From Zoogloeaceae bacterium (GTDB lineage: Bacteria; Pseudomonadota; Gammaproteobacteria; Burkholderiales; Rhodocyclaceae), in the NCBI GenBank assembly GCA_024235675.1, contig JACKLZ010000003.1:124001-188000 (forward strand): 64,000 bases of DNA, written 5' to 3'. This document shows positions 7,418-17,024 of the stretch, one piece after another. The translations under genes and the position numbers were made by a program. The notes beneath the pieces were generated by a model that saw only the letters and a program-made list of their open reading frames with translations, was not told where the DNA came from and searched no databases. Positions within the stretch are counted from its first letter, which is position 1; the number at the start of each line of letters is the position of its first letter.

Positions 7418-10400
7418 ACTTTTCGGCCTGGTCTATCCGCAACCCGGTGCCGGCGCTGCTGCTGTTTGCGCTGCTCACCGTGCTTGGCCTGGGCGCTTTC
7501 CGCGCACTGGGCATACAGAATTTTCCTGACATCGAACTGCCGACGATTACCGTCAGCGCAAGCTATGAGGGCGTGGCGCCCAGCCAGCTCGAAACCGAGG
7601 TGGCGCGCAAGATCGAGGATCAGGTCGCCACGCTGGGCGGCATCGAGCACATCACCACCACGCTGACCGATGGCTCGGCAGTGATCAGCGTGGAGTTTGA
7701 GCTGGAGAAGGACACTGAAGTCGCGCTCAATGAAGTGCGCAATGCGGTCGACTCCGTGCGTGCCGATCTGCCCGCCGACATGCGCGACCCGGTGGTGTCG
7801 AAAGTCACCACGTCGGGCAGCGCGATCCTCACTTATGCGGTGCGCTCGGATCGCCTCGACGAAGAGGCGTTGTCGTGGTTTGTGGACAACGATGTGTCCA
7901 AGGCACTGCTGGCGGTCAAGGGCGTGGGCGCGGTGTCGCGCGTGGGTGGCGTTGACCGTGAGGTGCAGGTCGACCTGCTGCCCGAGCGCATGGCCGCGCT
8001 GGGCGTGACGGCCGCCGATGTGTCCAGCCGCCTGGGTCAGGTGCAGGTGGATGCTTCGGGCGGGCGCGGCGACATCGGCGGCACGATTCAGTCGGTGCGC
8101 ACGCTGGGCGCGGTGGCCACGGTGGCCGATATTGCGGCGCTGGAGATCCCGCTGGCCGGTGGTCGGCGGGTGCGTATTGACGAAGTGGCCAGGGTGCGCG
8201 ATGGCATTGCCGAGCGCAGCAGCATCACCTTGCTTGACGGTCAGCCGGCGGTGAGCTTTGAAATCACGCGCATCAAGGGCGCCAGCGAAGTGGCGGTGGC
8301 CGATGCAGTGCGCGAGGCGGTGGCGAGCTTGCAGGCGAAATCGCCGCAGGTGGTGATTGAAGAGGCCTTCAACACGGTTGAGCCGGTCGAAGACAACTTC
8401 GAGGGCTCGATGGAGTTGCTGTACGAAGGCGCGCTGCTGGCGGTGCTGGTGGTGTGGTGGTTCCTGCGCGACTGGCGCGCCACGCTGGTGTCGGCGGCGG
8501 CGCTGCCGCTGTCCATCATCCCCACGTTTCTGGCCATGCAGTATCTCGGCTTCAGCCTGAACACGCTGACCCTGCTGGCGCTCGCGCTGGTGGTGGGCAT
8601 TCTGGTGGATGACGCGATCGTCGAGATCGAGAACATCGTGCGCCACCTGCGCATGGGCAAGACGCCCATTCAGGCCGCCACCGAGGCCGCCGATGAGATT
8701 GGTCTGGCGGTGATTGCGACCACCTTCACGCTGGTGGCGGTGTTCCTGCCGACGGCCTTTATGGGCGGCGTGCCGGGCAAGTTCTTCAAGCAGTTTGGCA
8801 TTACGGCCGCGGTGGCCGTGGTGGCTTCGTTGGTGGTCGCGCGTCTGCTCACGCCGATGATGGCGGCCTATTTTCTCAAGGCGCATGGCGCACAGCCGGC
8901 CGATAGCTGGCTGATGAAGCGCTACCTCGGCTGGGCCGACTGGTGCCTCAAGCACCGCAAGACCACCACCTTGGCGGCGCTGATGTTCTTTGTTGGCTCG
9001 CTGATGCTGGTACCGCTCTTGCCGACCGGCTTCGTGCCGGCGGCCGACCGCGCGCAAACCAAGGTCAGCATCGAAATGCAGCCGGGCAGCCCGCTGAGCG
9101 ACACCTATGCGGTGGCCGAGCAGGCGCGCCGACTGCTGTCCGAGATGCCCGAAGTGACCCGTGTGTTCAGCGCCATCGGCAGCGGCACCAGCGGGGGCGG
9201 GGCGTTTGGTAGCAGCAGCACCAGTGACGTGCGTAAGGCGACGCTGACCGTGAACCTGGTGTCGCGCCATGACCGCGACAAGCAAAGCGCGGTCGAAGCC
9301 GAGATTCGCCAGCGTATGGCGGTGCTGCCCGGCGCGCGGGTGTCGGTCGGCGCCGGCAACACCGGCGAGAATCTGAAAGTGGTGCTTGCCGGTGAAGATG
9401 CCGAGGCGCTGCGCCTCGCCAGCGCCGCAGTGACGCGCGACCTGCGCACCTTGTCGGGTATTGGCAACGTGACTTCCGGCGCCAGCCTGCAACGGCCCGA
9501 AATTCATGTCACGCCCGACTTCGCCCGCGCGGCCGATCTCGGCGTGACGGCCAGCGCCATGGCCAGCGCGATCCGCGTGGCCACGGCCGGCGACTACGAC
9601 GCCAATCTGCCCAAGCTCAATTTGCCGCAGCGTCAGATTCCGATCCGGGTGCGGCTGGATGAATCGGTGCGTCATGACCTCGACGCCGTGCGCCAGTTGC
9701 GCGTCGCCGCCAATAGCGGCGAAGTGGCGCTGGAGACGGTGGCCGGGTTGCGCATGGGCAGCGGCCCGGCGCAGATCGACCGCTATGATCGCCAGCGCAA
9801 TGTGAGCATCGACGTCGAACTCGGCAGCCTGCAGCTGGGCGAGGCGGTGGCGCTGGTCGACCAGCTCCCCGCCATCAAGAGCTTGCCGGCGGGCATCAGC
9901 CGCCCGGCCTCGGGCGACGCCGAGCGCATGACGGAGCTGTTTGGCAGCTTCGGCTCGGCCATGCTGATCGGCGTGCTGTGCATCTATGTGGTGCTGGTGC
10001 TGCTCTTCCACGATTTTTTGCAACCGGCCACGATCATTGCCGCGCTGCCGCTGTCGGTGGGTGGCGCCTTCATGGCGCTGCTGATTACCAACAGCAGCTT
10101 CTCCATGCCCTCGGTGATTGGCTTGCTGATGCTGATGGGCATCGTCACCAAGAACTCGATCTTGCTGGTGGAGTACGCAGTGATGGCGCGCCGCGAGCAC
10201 GGCATGGCGCGCTTTGAAGCGCTGATCGACGCCTGCCACAAGCGTGCCCGTCCCATCCTGATGACCACCATCGCCATGGGCGCCGGCATGTTCCCGATTG
10301 CGCTGGGCCTTGGCGCGGAGCCGAGCTTCCGCGCGCCGATGGCCATCGCGGTGATCGGCGGCCTGATCACCTCCACGCTGCTCAGCCTGCTAGTGATTCC

Positions 10401-10497
10401 GGTGGTGTTTACCTATGTGGATGACTTGCTCGAATGGCTCAAGCGCTTGGCCGGGCGGCTTCACCGGGCCAATCACGGTGCGACCGAGGGGGCGTGA
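7414..10497 (+). CDS. RND efflux pump permease (HAE1/AcrB-like)
   Basis: A 1027-residue proton-driven inner-membrane pump. The N-terminus SIRNPVPALLLFALLTVLGL and the periplasmic loop beginning NFPDIELPTITVSASYEG are typical of the hydrophobe/amphiphile efflux family. The proton-relay Asp pair lies in LVDDAIVEIENI (about D399 and D400), and the conserved GKFFKQFGITAAVAV region follows. The second half repeats the fold with PLSVGGAF and LMGIVTKNSILLVEYA. Spacing and overlaps show one operon with the two preceding genes. Which compounds it exports cannot be told from sequence, and no adjacent regulator is visible. Confidence 0.95.
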   Translation: MNFSAWSIRNPVPALLLFALLTVLGLGAFRALGIQNFPDIELPTITVSASYEGVAPSQLETEVARKIEDQVATLGGIEHITTTLTDGSAVISVEFELEKDTEVALNEVRNAVDSVRADLPADMRDPVVSKVTTSGSAILTYAVRSDRLDEEALSWFVDNDVSKALLAVKGVGAVSRVGGVDREVQVDLLPERMAALGVTAADVSSRLGQVQVDASGGRGDIGGTIQSVRTLGAVATVADIAALEIPLAGGRRVRIDEVARVRDGIAERSSITLLDGQPAVSFEITRIKGASEVAVADAVREAVASLQAKSPQVVIEEAFNTVEPVEDNFEGSMELLYEGALLAVLVVWWFLRDWRATLVSAAALPLSIIPTFLAMQYLGFSLNTLTLLALALVVGILVDDAIVEIENIVRHLRMGKTPIQAATEAADEIGLAVIATTFTLVAVFLPTAFMGGVPGKFFKQFGITAAVAVVASLVVARLLTPMMAAYFLKAHGAQPADSWLMKRYLGWADWCLKHRKTTTLAALMFFVGSLMLVPLLPTGFVPAADRAQTKVSIEMQPGSPLSDTYAVAEQARRLLSEMPEVTRVFSAIGSGTSGGGAFGSSSTSDVRKATLTVNLVSRHDRDKQSAVEAEIRQRMAVLPGARVSVGAGNTGENLKVVLAGEDAEALRLASAAVTRDLRTLSGIGNVTSGASLQRPEIHVTPDFARAADLGVTASAMASAIRVATAGDYDANLPKLNLPQRQIPIRVRLDESVRHDLDAVRQLRVAANSGEVALETVAGLRMGSGPAQIDRYDRQRNVSIDVELGSLQLGEAVALVDQLPAIKSLPAGISRPASGDAERMTELFGSFGSAMLIGVLCIYVVLVLLFHDFLQPATIIAALPLSVGGAFMALLITNSSFSMPSVIGLLMLMGIVTKNSILLVEYAVMARREHGMARFEALIDACHKRARPILMTTIAMGAGMFPIALGLGAEPSFRAPMAIAVIGGLITSTLLSLLVIPVVFTYVDDLLEWLKRLAGRLHRANHGATEGA

Positions 10498-10516
10498 GAG
10501 TGCGCGCCACCGTGCC

Positions 10517-12319
10517 TCAGATGCCAAAGGCAAAAATCACGACCAGCCCGCCGGCCAGCCAGCCGGCGCGTAGTGGCAAGGCTTCGCGATGAATCAGCGC
10601 GCGGCTGACCATCCACACACCGAGGCCGATCTTCACGCAGGCGGCCAGCGCCAGCCAGGGTGTGCTGCCCAGCGCGGTGAGTGAGGGGTTGGCGATGAAG
10701 GCCAGCGGCACGATGTAGAGGCCGATGCCCAGGCTCATGGCGTGCACGGCCACCTTCAGCCAGGGCGCGCCTGCCATGCCGGCGGCGATGAACACCGCGC
10801 CGCACACCGGCGGGGTGATGGTCGACAGCAGGGCGAACCAGAAGATGAACAGGTGCGCGTGCAGCGGCTCGACGCCAATCTCGATCAGCGCCGGGCCGGC
10901 CACCGCCACGCAGATGACATAGGCGGCGGTGGTCGGCACTTCCATGCCGAGGATCAGGCAGGCCAGACCGGTGAGCAGCAGTGCGCCCCACAGGTTGCCG
11001 CCCGACAGGCCGAGGATCAGCGAGGTAATCTTGACGCCCAGGCCGGTCATGTTGAGCACGCCGATGATCAGTCCGGCACAGAAGATGATGGCGGCGATGG
11101 TGGCAATCTGCCGTGCGGCGCTGACCGCCGCCTCGACCAGCCGCGTGCCCCAGCGCGTGAGCGACGGACGCAGGCGCTCGTCAAAGAGCAGCAGTGCGGC
11201 GGCGGCCCCTGCCGCGGCGGCGCCGGCATATTGCGGCGTGTTGCCCGACAGGAACAGGATGCCCAGCAGCAGGCCGAAGGGGATCAGGAAGAACAGCACC
11301 AGCCGTGCCACCTTGGCAAAGGGCGGGATGTCTTCGGCGCGCATCGGCTCCAGGCCGTAGCGTCGGCCGTAGAGGTCGCAGCCGGCCCACACACCCCAGA
11401 AAAACAGTACCGCCGGCAGCAGCGCGGCCATCAGGATTTCGCCGTAGGTGGTGCGCAGCAGCTCGACCATGATGAAGGCGCCGGCGCCCATCACCGGCGG
11501 CATGATCTGCCCGCCCGACGAGGCCACCGCTTCGACTGCCGCCGCCAGCGCGGGCGGATAGCCGAGGCGCTTCATGGTCGGCAAAGTAATGGCGCCGGTG
11601 GACGCGACGTTGGCCGAGGCCGAGCCGGAAATCGAGCCAAACAGTGCAGATGAGAGCACTGAGACTTTCGCGGCGCCCGCGCGCAGCCGCCCGGCCATTG
11701 CCACCGACGCGGCCATGAAGCCCTGGCCGCCCTCACCGGCGCTGACCACCGCGCCGAGAATCACAAAGACCGCGACCACCTCGGCCGAGACGCCGGTCAG
11801 GCTGCCCCACAGGCCGCCTTCGGTGATGGTGAGCGTGCCCAGAAAGCTCGCCAACGGAATGCCGGCATGGCCGAGTTTGCCGGGCAGGTGCTGACCAAAC
11901 AGGCCGTAGAGCAGGGCCAGTGCGGCGGTGATGGGCATGGCCCATTTCACTTGTCGGCGGGCCATCTCCAGCGCCAGCAAAATCAGGCCCCAGGCGACGA
12001 CGAACTGCGTGGTGCTGCGCAGCCGGCCGTACTGGTTGTCGAGCATCTCGTGCTGCACCAGCACGTAAATACAGGCGGCCAGACCGAGCGCACACAGGAC
12101 GATGTCGACCACGCGGCGCCAGCCGGTGGCACGCTGGGCGGTGAAGATGAACACGAAGGGAATGGTGGCGATGATGTGCAGCGGGCGGCTGATGAGGTGG
12201 GGAATCAGCCCCGCCATGACCAGCCACAGGTGATAGCCCACCGAGGTGATGGCGAGCGCCACCATGAGGGTGTGCAGCGACAGCAGTGTTTTGGCGGGGG
12301 CGCCAGCGGAGTCGGTCAT
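10517..12319 (-). CDS. TRAP transporter fused permease (DctQM, TAXI type)
   Basis: A 600-residue protein combining the small (4TM, about residues 1-150) and large (12TM) TRAP membrane subunits, as usual for TAXI-type systems. The large-subunit part shows the GSISGSASANVASTGAITLP block, ASSGGQIMPPVMGAGAFIM and TGLACLILGMEVPTTAAYV. It works with the solute receptor encoded just upstream (12417-13373) to import an organic acid by Na+ or H+ coupling. A strong hairpin lies between the two genes. It converges on the RND operon, with 19 bases between the stop codons. Confidence 0.93.
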   Translation of the reverse strand: MTDSAGAPAKTLLSLHTLMVALAITSVGYHLWLVMAGLIPHLISRPLHIIATIPFVFIFTAQRATGWRRVVDIVLCALGLAACIYVLVQHEMLDNQYGRLRSTTQFVVAWGLILLALEMARRQVKWAMPITAALALLYGLFGQHLPGKLGHAGIPLASFLGTLTITEGGLWGSLTGVSAEVVAVFVILGAVVSAGEGGQGFMAASVAMAGRLRAGAAKVSVLSSALFGSISGSASANVASTGAITLPTMKRLGYPPALAAAVEAVASSGGQIMPPVMGAGAFIMVELLRTTYGEILMAALLPAVLFFWGVWAGCDLYGRRYGLEPMRAEDIPPFAKVARLVLFFLIPFGLLLGILFLSGNTPQYAGAAAAGAAAALLLFDERLRPSLTRWGTRLVEAAVSAARQIATIAAIIFCAGLIIGVLNMTGLGVKITSLILGLSGGNLWGALLLTGLACLILGMEVPTTAAYVICVAVAGPALIEIGVEPLHAHLFIFWFALLSTITPPVCGAVFIAAGMAGAPWLKVAVHAMSLGIGLYIVPLAFIANPSLTALGSTPWLALAACVKIGLGVWMVSRALIHREALPLRAGWLAGGLVVIFAFGI

Positions 12320-12376
12320 TGGGGAAATCGTAGCAAACTGCCCGCGTGGTCGCGGGTCTGGTTCGGGGGTAAAGCA

Positions 12377-12400
12377 GCGCGGCGTCCGAAGACGCCGCGC
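12377..12400 (-). promoter_or_regulatory. intercistronic hairpin with a UUCG tetraloop
   Basis: A perfect 10-bp stem (GCGCGGCGTC with GACGCCGCGC) closes a TTCG loop on the minus strand, giving the extra-stable C(UUCG)G arrangement. No T-run follows. It sits between the receptor and permease genes and probably stabilises the upstream mRNA or partially attenuates the permease. Confidence 0.6.
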
Positions 12401-12416
12401 AGGGGTGAATCGCGGC

Positions 12417-13373
12417 TTACTTCAGCCGGTCCGGCACGGCGATGCCGGCCTCGGCGTAGTACTTGAGTGCGCCCGGATGCAGCTTGACGCTGATGTTGTC
12501 GAGCAGCGAGGCGTCGATGCTCTTCCACCACGGGTTGGACTTGGCCATCTCGGCCAGACCTTCCCAGTAGCTGCGGGTGAGCTGATAGGCGGTCGCCTCG
12601 TCCATGTCGGTCAGCGCGTAGGCAATGACGGGCAGCGAGGTGGTGACCACGTCGGTGTCCACACCCGGGTAAGTGCCCTTCGGAATCACCAGACGGGTAC
12701 GGCCGGTGGCTTTGACTTGCTCTTCGGTCATCGACAGCAGATGCACCGGCGAGCTGGCCGCCACTTCGACGACGTTGGGGGCAGGCCACGAGCCGGCGGT
12801 GGCGAAGCCGTCGACCTGACGGTTCTTCATCGCAGCGCCGGCGCCGGACAGCTCGATGTCGATCACTTCGATCTTGTCTTCGACGCCGAAGAGCTTGAAG
12901 TTCTTCACCGCCTCGGTCGCACCGAAAGAGCCCTTGCCGGTCACAAAACGCTTGCCGGCCAGATCCGCAAAGCTGTTGACCCCGGCGTCGGCTCGCACCA
13001 CGTAGTGCATGGTCAGCGAGGGGATGGGGAACATGGCGCGGATTTTCTTGAAGGCTTCATCGGCCGGCTCGAAAGGCTTCTCGCCCGCGACAGCCTTCTC
13101 GACCAGTGCCGGGGGCGAGGTGAACATGTAATTGGCGTCGCGCGCGGCGGACTCCATCACGTTCTGAACCGAGCCCTGGCTCTCTTCAACCGTGACGATG
13201 ATGGCGCTGGCACTGGCCTTCTTCACGTTCTCGCCGATCTGTACGGCCATCTGGTAATACGAGGTGCCCGCCTTCGCCGCCTTGAGGGTGACGCGGGTTT
13301 CTGCCGTTGCCAGCGTGGCGCTGAAGGTCAGCGTGAGCGCCACGCCGAGCGTTGCCATACGTCCAAGCTTCAT
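12417..13373 (-). CDS. TAXI-family TRAP transporter solute-binding protein
   Basis: A periplasmic receptor of 318 residues. The signal peptide MKLGRMATLGVALTLTFSATLATA precedes ETRVTLKAAKAGTSYYQMA, matching the TAXI family. The conserved middle GKRFVTGKGSFGATEAVKNF and the internal D-x-A-T-A-YQLTRSYWEG region support this. The start at 13373 is preferred because a GGAG site lies seven bases upstream and the signal peptide begins there. It pairs with the fused permease downstream. The ligand is unknown; TAXI systems typically bind glutamate or 2-oxoglutarate-like acids. Confidence 0.93.
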   Translation of the reverse strand: MKLGRMATLGVALTLTFSATLATAETRVTLKAAKAGTSYYQMAVQIGENVKKASASAIIVTVEESQGSVQNVMESAARDANYMFTSPPALVEKAVAGEKPFEPADEAFKKIRAMFPIPSLTMHYVVRADAGVNSFADLAGKRFVTGKGSFGATEAVKNFKLFGVEDKIEVIDIELSGAGAAMKNRQVDGFATAGSWPAPNVVEVAASSPVHLLSMTEEQVKATGRTRLVIPKGTYPGVDTDVVTTSLPVIAYALTDMDEATAYQLTRSYWEGLAEMAKSNPWWKSIDASLLDNISVKLHPGALKYYAEAGIAVPDRLK

Positions 13374-13525
13374 AGTCGATCTCCATCGAATCGCGCTTGC
13401 CAAGAAGGAGCGCGGGTCAGGTATGTGCCTGAAAAGTTTTTGTTTGTTGTGCTCGATGCTTTGTGCCGGGACCCGTCCCGAATGAGCCGAAAGTACTATG
13501 GCACAACATTGACTTGCGTGGCGAT

Positions 13526-15512
13526 TCTTGGTGCATCGCCCCTCGTTGTCGAGGGGCGAAGCTATACAATAACCACATCAACTTAACAACCGAAGGGGTT
13601 TCAATCCACGCCCCTCGTTGTCGAGGGGCGAAGCTTGTTCATGCTCCGGCCCCGCTCAACTGAGTAGCAATGTTTCAATCCACGCCCCTCGTTGTCGAGG
13701 GGCGAAGCGATCCGCCAAAGACGCTGCCGCCGAGCGACGCAAGGTTTCAATCCACGCCCCTCGTTGTCGAGGGGCGAAGCTCCATCAGCACGCCTGACAC
13801 GTCCCAATACGAATGTTTCAATCCACGCCCCTCGTTGTCGAGGGGCGAAGCCCAGCCAGGCGATGCCAACCCAATGGTCTAGCTGCGGTTTCAATCCACG
13901 CCCCTCGTTGTCGAGGGGCGAAGCGGCAGAGGGCCGGGTTGTCTCGATGCGCAAGTCAGTTTCAATCCACGCCCCTCGTTGTCGAGGGGCGAAGCTGAAG
14001 CGTGCTAGTGCCGTTCTTGGCCCCCATGATGTTTCAATCCACGCCCCTCGTTGTCGAGGGGCGAAGCGCAGGCGCCACGGTGCCCGGCGACGGCATCAGC
14101 GAGTTTCAATCCACGCCCCTCGTTGTCGAGGGGCGAAGCCCTCGCGGATGTCGGCTTGCCTGTATTCACCGCTGGTGTTTCAATCCACGCCCCTCGTTGT
14201 CGAGGGGCGAAGCAGGTCGCGGCTACATCCTTCGAGGTTCAGTCATGTTTCAATCCACGCCCCTCGTTGTCGAGGGGCGAAGCAGAAACCCATGCTGCAT
14301 CAACGTCTTATGACATCAGTTTCAATCCACGCCCCTCGTTGTCGAGGGGCGAAGCTCTGACTATTCCTCATGAGCCGGTGCCACCGCTCGTTTCAATCCA
14401 CGCCCCTCGTTGTCGAGGGGCGAAGCGGGCTGAGCGGCTTGAGGTTTTCCGCTTTGTAGGTGTTTCAATCCACGCCCCTCGTTGTCGAGGGGCGAAGCAT
14501 TTGACTGTGTTGTTATACGCGTCGGCCAAGACAAGTTTCAATCCACGCCCCTCGTTGTCGAGGGGCGAAGCTTGAGCGCGCCATCTGGCTCGAGCTCGAG
14601 CAGCAGCGTTTCAATCCACGCCCCTCGTTGTCGAGGGGCGAAGCACGTGCTTGAGTACGCCCCGCCGGATGGCCAGCGGTTTCAATCCACGCCCCTCGTT
14701 GTCGAGGGGCGAAGCCTCAACCTTTGCATCAACCGCGGCTAGCGTATTGCTGTTTCAATCCACGCCCCTCGTTGTCGAGGGGCGAAGCGGCGGCAGGGCT
14801 CCACGCGACTGGCGATGTGCTGGTGTTTCAATCCACGCCCCTCGTTGTCGAGGGGCGAAGCGTGCTGTACCCGGTGGTATCGAGGTCTAGCGTGATCGTT
14901 TCAATCCACGCCCCTCGTTGTCGAGGGGCGAAGCTTCTGGTAATACTTGACGGCGCCACCAACATCGGTGTTTCAATCCACGCCCCTCGTTGTCGAGGGG
15001 CGAAGCCAGCAGCGCAGGTAGGCGCAGGTAAAGCCGCAGAAGGTTTCAATCCACGCCCCTCGTTGTCGAGGGGCGAAGCCGTGTTCTGACGTCTTGACAA
15101 TGTTCTGTCATCGGTTTCAATCCACGCCCCTCGTTGTCGAGGGGCGAAGCCCCAAGGCCCATGACCCTGAGAAGAAAGCAGATCGTGTTTCAATCCACGC
15201 CCCTCGTTGTCGAGGGGCGAAGCCCATCAGTAATACCGGTGTTGTCACGGTTCGTTGGCAGTTTCAATCCACGCCCCTCGTTGTCGAGGGGCGAAGCACG
15301 GCAGGCAATCCAAGCGCGTTGGCCACGTGCAGTTTCAATCCACGCCCCTCGTTGTCGAGGGGCGAAGCCGGCAGGGCTCCACGCGACTGGCGATGTGCTG
15401 GTGTTTCAATCCACGCCCCTCGTTGTCGAGGGGCGAAGCGACTGCCTTGATTTTATATCCTGATTGGATAACATCGTTTCAATCCACGCCCCTCGTTGTC
15501 GAGGGGCGAAGC
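13526..15512 (-). CRISPR. type I-C CRISPR array, 27 intact repeats plus 1 degenerate end repeat
   Basis: The repeat is 37 bases. On the plus strand it starts GTTTCAATCC and ends CGAAGC; on the crRNA (minus) strand it ends GTGGATTGAAAC. The centre is a perfect 9-bp inverted repeat (CGCCCCTCG / CGAGGGGCG) around TTGT, as expected for Cas5c processing. Intact repeats start at 13598 and end at 15512. The copy at 13526-13562 has lost most of its first 11 bases and marks the leader-distal end. There are 27 spacers of 33-37 bases. Transcription should run right to left, from the leader beside cas2. Two spacers (14789-14824 and 15369-15402) share the same 34 bases. Confidence 0.99.
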
Positions 15513-15699
15513 TCTTCATCTCCAACCGATTGATTCGACAGCGCTGCGATGCTGAATTGCGCGAACCTGTTCTTGCCGCGTCGAGAAGCTCGGTGTCGTG
15601 GATGAGCGAATCATAAAAGTTCTTCTGATTCAGAGCCTTGAAGCTTGCGCGAACCCCTTGGTCTATTCCGCATCGCTTGGGGTCCGCGCGTTGGCCATT
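15513..15699 (-). promoter_or_regulatory. CRISPR leader
   Basis: A gene-free stretch of 187 bases lies between cas2 and the intact end of the array, the expected position of a type I-C leader. The motif TTGCGCGAACC occurs twice on the plus strand (15557-15567 and 15645-15655), reading GGTTCGCGCAA in the transcribed direction. A -10-like TATGAT on the minus strand lies at 15610-15615, about 95 bases before the first repeat. I see no good -35. Leader identity rests on position and on the array polarity. Confidence 0.75.
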
Positions 15700-15990
15700 T
15701 TACAGGACGAGCGGGCCTTCGAAGTCGGTGGCGCGGAAGCTGCCGTGTTCTCGTACTTCGGCGCCACGACTTTCGGGCAGTCGGTAGAGGCGCAGGTTGT
15801 CTTCGTCGAGATCGACCTCGGAGAGCAAGCGCTGTTCGAGTGCTTCGAGCTGCATCCGGTCGATCTGGAATTCGAAGACGGATTTCTGGACCCGTTGGCC
15901 GACACCTTCGCAGACCTTGGCCACGCGGCGCAGGCGGCGGCGACCGGCGCGGGTTTCGGTGTTGATGTCGTAGCAGGCGATGACCAGCAT
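15700..15990 (-). CDS. cas2: CRISPR-associated endonuclease Cas2
   Basis: A 96-residue Cas2 that forms the central dimer of the Cas1-Cas2 integrase. The N-terminus MLVIACYDINTET holds the conserved Asp after the first strand (D8), followed by RRRLRRVAKVCEGVGQRVQKSVFEF, the classic R-x-R and S-V-F-E pattern. It lies three bases after the cas1 stop and directly before the leader. Confidence 0.97.
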   Translation of the reverse strand: MLVIACYDINTETRAGRRRLRRVAKVCEGVGQRVQKSVFEFQIDRMQLEALEQRLLSEVDLDEDNLRLYRLPESRGAEVREHGSFRATDFEGPLVL

Positions 15991-15993
15991 GGT

Positions 15994-17022
15994 TTACCTC
16001 GTGAGATAGGGCGGGTAGTCGGTGGTTTCGCCGCGCAAGGTGCGGGCGAGCAGGCGGGCCTGGACGAGGGGGATGAGTCCGATGGCGACTGGTTGGGCCA
16101 GCAGGGCGTGCGTGATCTGCTCCTGCTTGCGTTCCTGCCAGGCGGTTACAACCGTCTTGCGGGCGTCGCCTTCGAGCATGACGGCGCCGCCTTCGCGGTG
16201 GTCAAAATCATCTGCGTTGATCTGGCCCCGGTTGATCAGGGTGAGCGCGAGGCGGTCGGCGAGGTGACGGAATTCTTCCATCAGGTCGAGTGCGAGCGCG
16301 GCACGACCGGGGCGCAGGGCGTGGAGAAAACCGACTTGTGGGTCCAGCCCGGCCGCTTCGATGGCGGAACGGCAGTCGTTCATGAGCATGCTGTAGAGGA
16401 AGGAGAGGACGGCGTTGAAGCGGTCGCGCGGTGGGCGGCGGCTGCGGCCGTTCATCTGGAAGGCGTCACGCATGTCTTCACGCAGCAGCAGATTGAGTGC
16501 ACCGAAATATTGCCGCGCGGCATCGCCTTCGAGGCCGCGCAAAGTGTCCAGATCGGTTGCGGAGGGGAGCGTGCGCAGGGTGGCGGCCAGGTTGTTGGCT
16601 GCGCGGGTGATCTGCTCTGCTTCAGCGCCGTTCTTGGATTCGCGGGCGCCGCGTAGCAGCACTTGGCGGCTGTTGCGGACTTTTCCGGCAACGAAGTTGC
16701 GCGCTACGTTGAGCGTGAAGTCGGGGTCGCTCGCCTTGTCGAACTGGGCGCTGCGCAACAGCACGTTGCCGGAGACCGGGCCTTCAAGGCGTGCCTTGAA
16801 GCGGCCATTGGCGTCGAGCATCACGAGCGAAATTCCGTCGTCGGCCACGCGGTGCATGAGGGGCGTGGACAGCCGGATGTTGCCGAGGCAGACGATGGCG
16901 CCGAGGTGGTGTAGCGGCACGCGCAGGCGGGTGTCGTGGTCGACTTCGACACGCAGGGTGTCGTTGTCCAGATGCAGGTAGCTGTCGGGTGTAGTCACGT
17001 AGAGCGTATTGAGCAATTGCAT
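15994..17022 (-). CDS. cas1: CRISPR-associated integrase Cas1 (type I-C)
   Basis: A 342-residue Cas1 that catalyses spacer integration. The ATG at 17022 (MQLLNTLYVTT) was chosen over a longer frame because it lies two bases after the cas4 stop and matches the family N-terminus. The metal-binding triad is visible: Glu in LRGLEGDAARQYF, His in VGFLHALRPGR, and Asp/Glu in ALALDLMEEFRH. It is tightly packed with cas4 and cas2, forming the adaptation unit. Confidence 0.97.
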   Translation of the reverse strand: MQLLNTLYVTTPDSYLHLDNDTLRVEVDHDTRLRVPLHHLGAIVCLGNIRLSTPLMHRVADDGISLVMLDANGRFKARLEGPVSGNVLLRSAQFDKASDPDFTLNVARNFVAGKVRNSRQVLLRGARESKNGAEAEQITRAANNLAATLRTLPSATDLDTLRGLEGDAARQYFGALNLLLREDMRDAFQMNGRSRRPPRDRFNAVLSFLYSMLMNDCRSAIEAAGLDPQVGFLHALRPGRAALALDLMEEFRHLADRLALTLINRGQINADDFDHREGGAVMLEGDARKTVVTAWQERKQEQITHALLAQPVAIGLIPLVQARLLARTLRGETTDYPPYLTR

Positions 17023-17024
17023 GG

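Noticed and set aside
7228..10239. Thousand-residue open frame antisense to the RND pump
   Set aside because: It is His/Gln/Arg-rich, has no family features and is opposite a fully recognisable RND permease; it is a high-GC shadow.
15007..15042. GCGCAGGTA direct repeat inside one spacer
   Set aside because: A short internal repetition in a single spacer, most likely inherited from the target.
13463..15533. Open frames with repeated FNPRPSLSRGEA or VSIHAPRCRGAK segments
   Set aside because: These are translations of the CRISPR repeats, not proteins.
15598..16656. 352-residue plus-strand frame across the leader, cas2 and cas1
   Set aside because: It is antisense to cas2 and cas1 and starts in the leader; no family signal.
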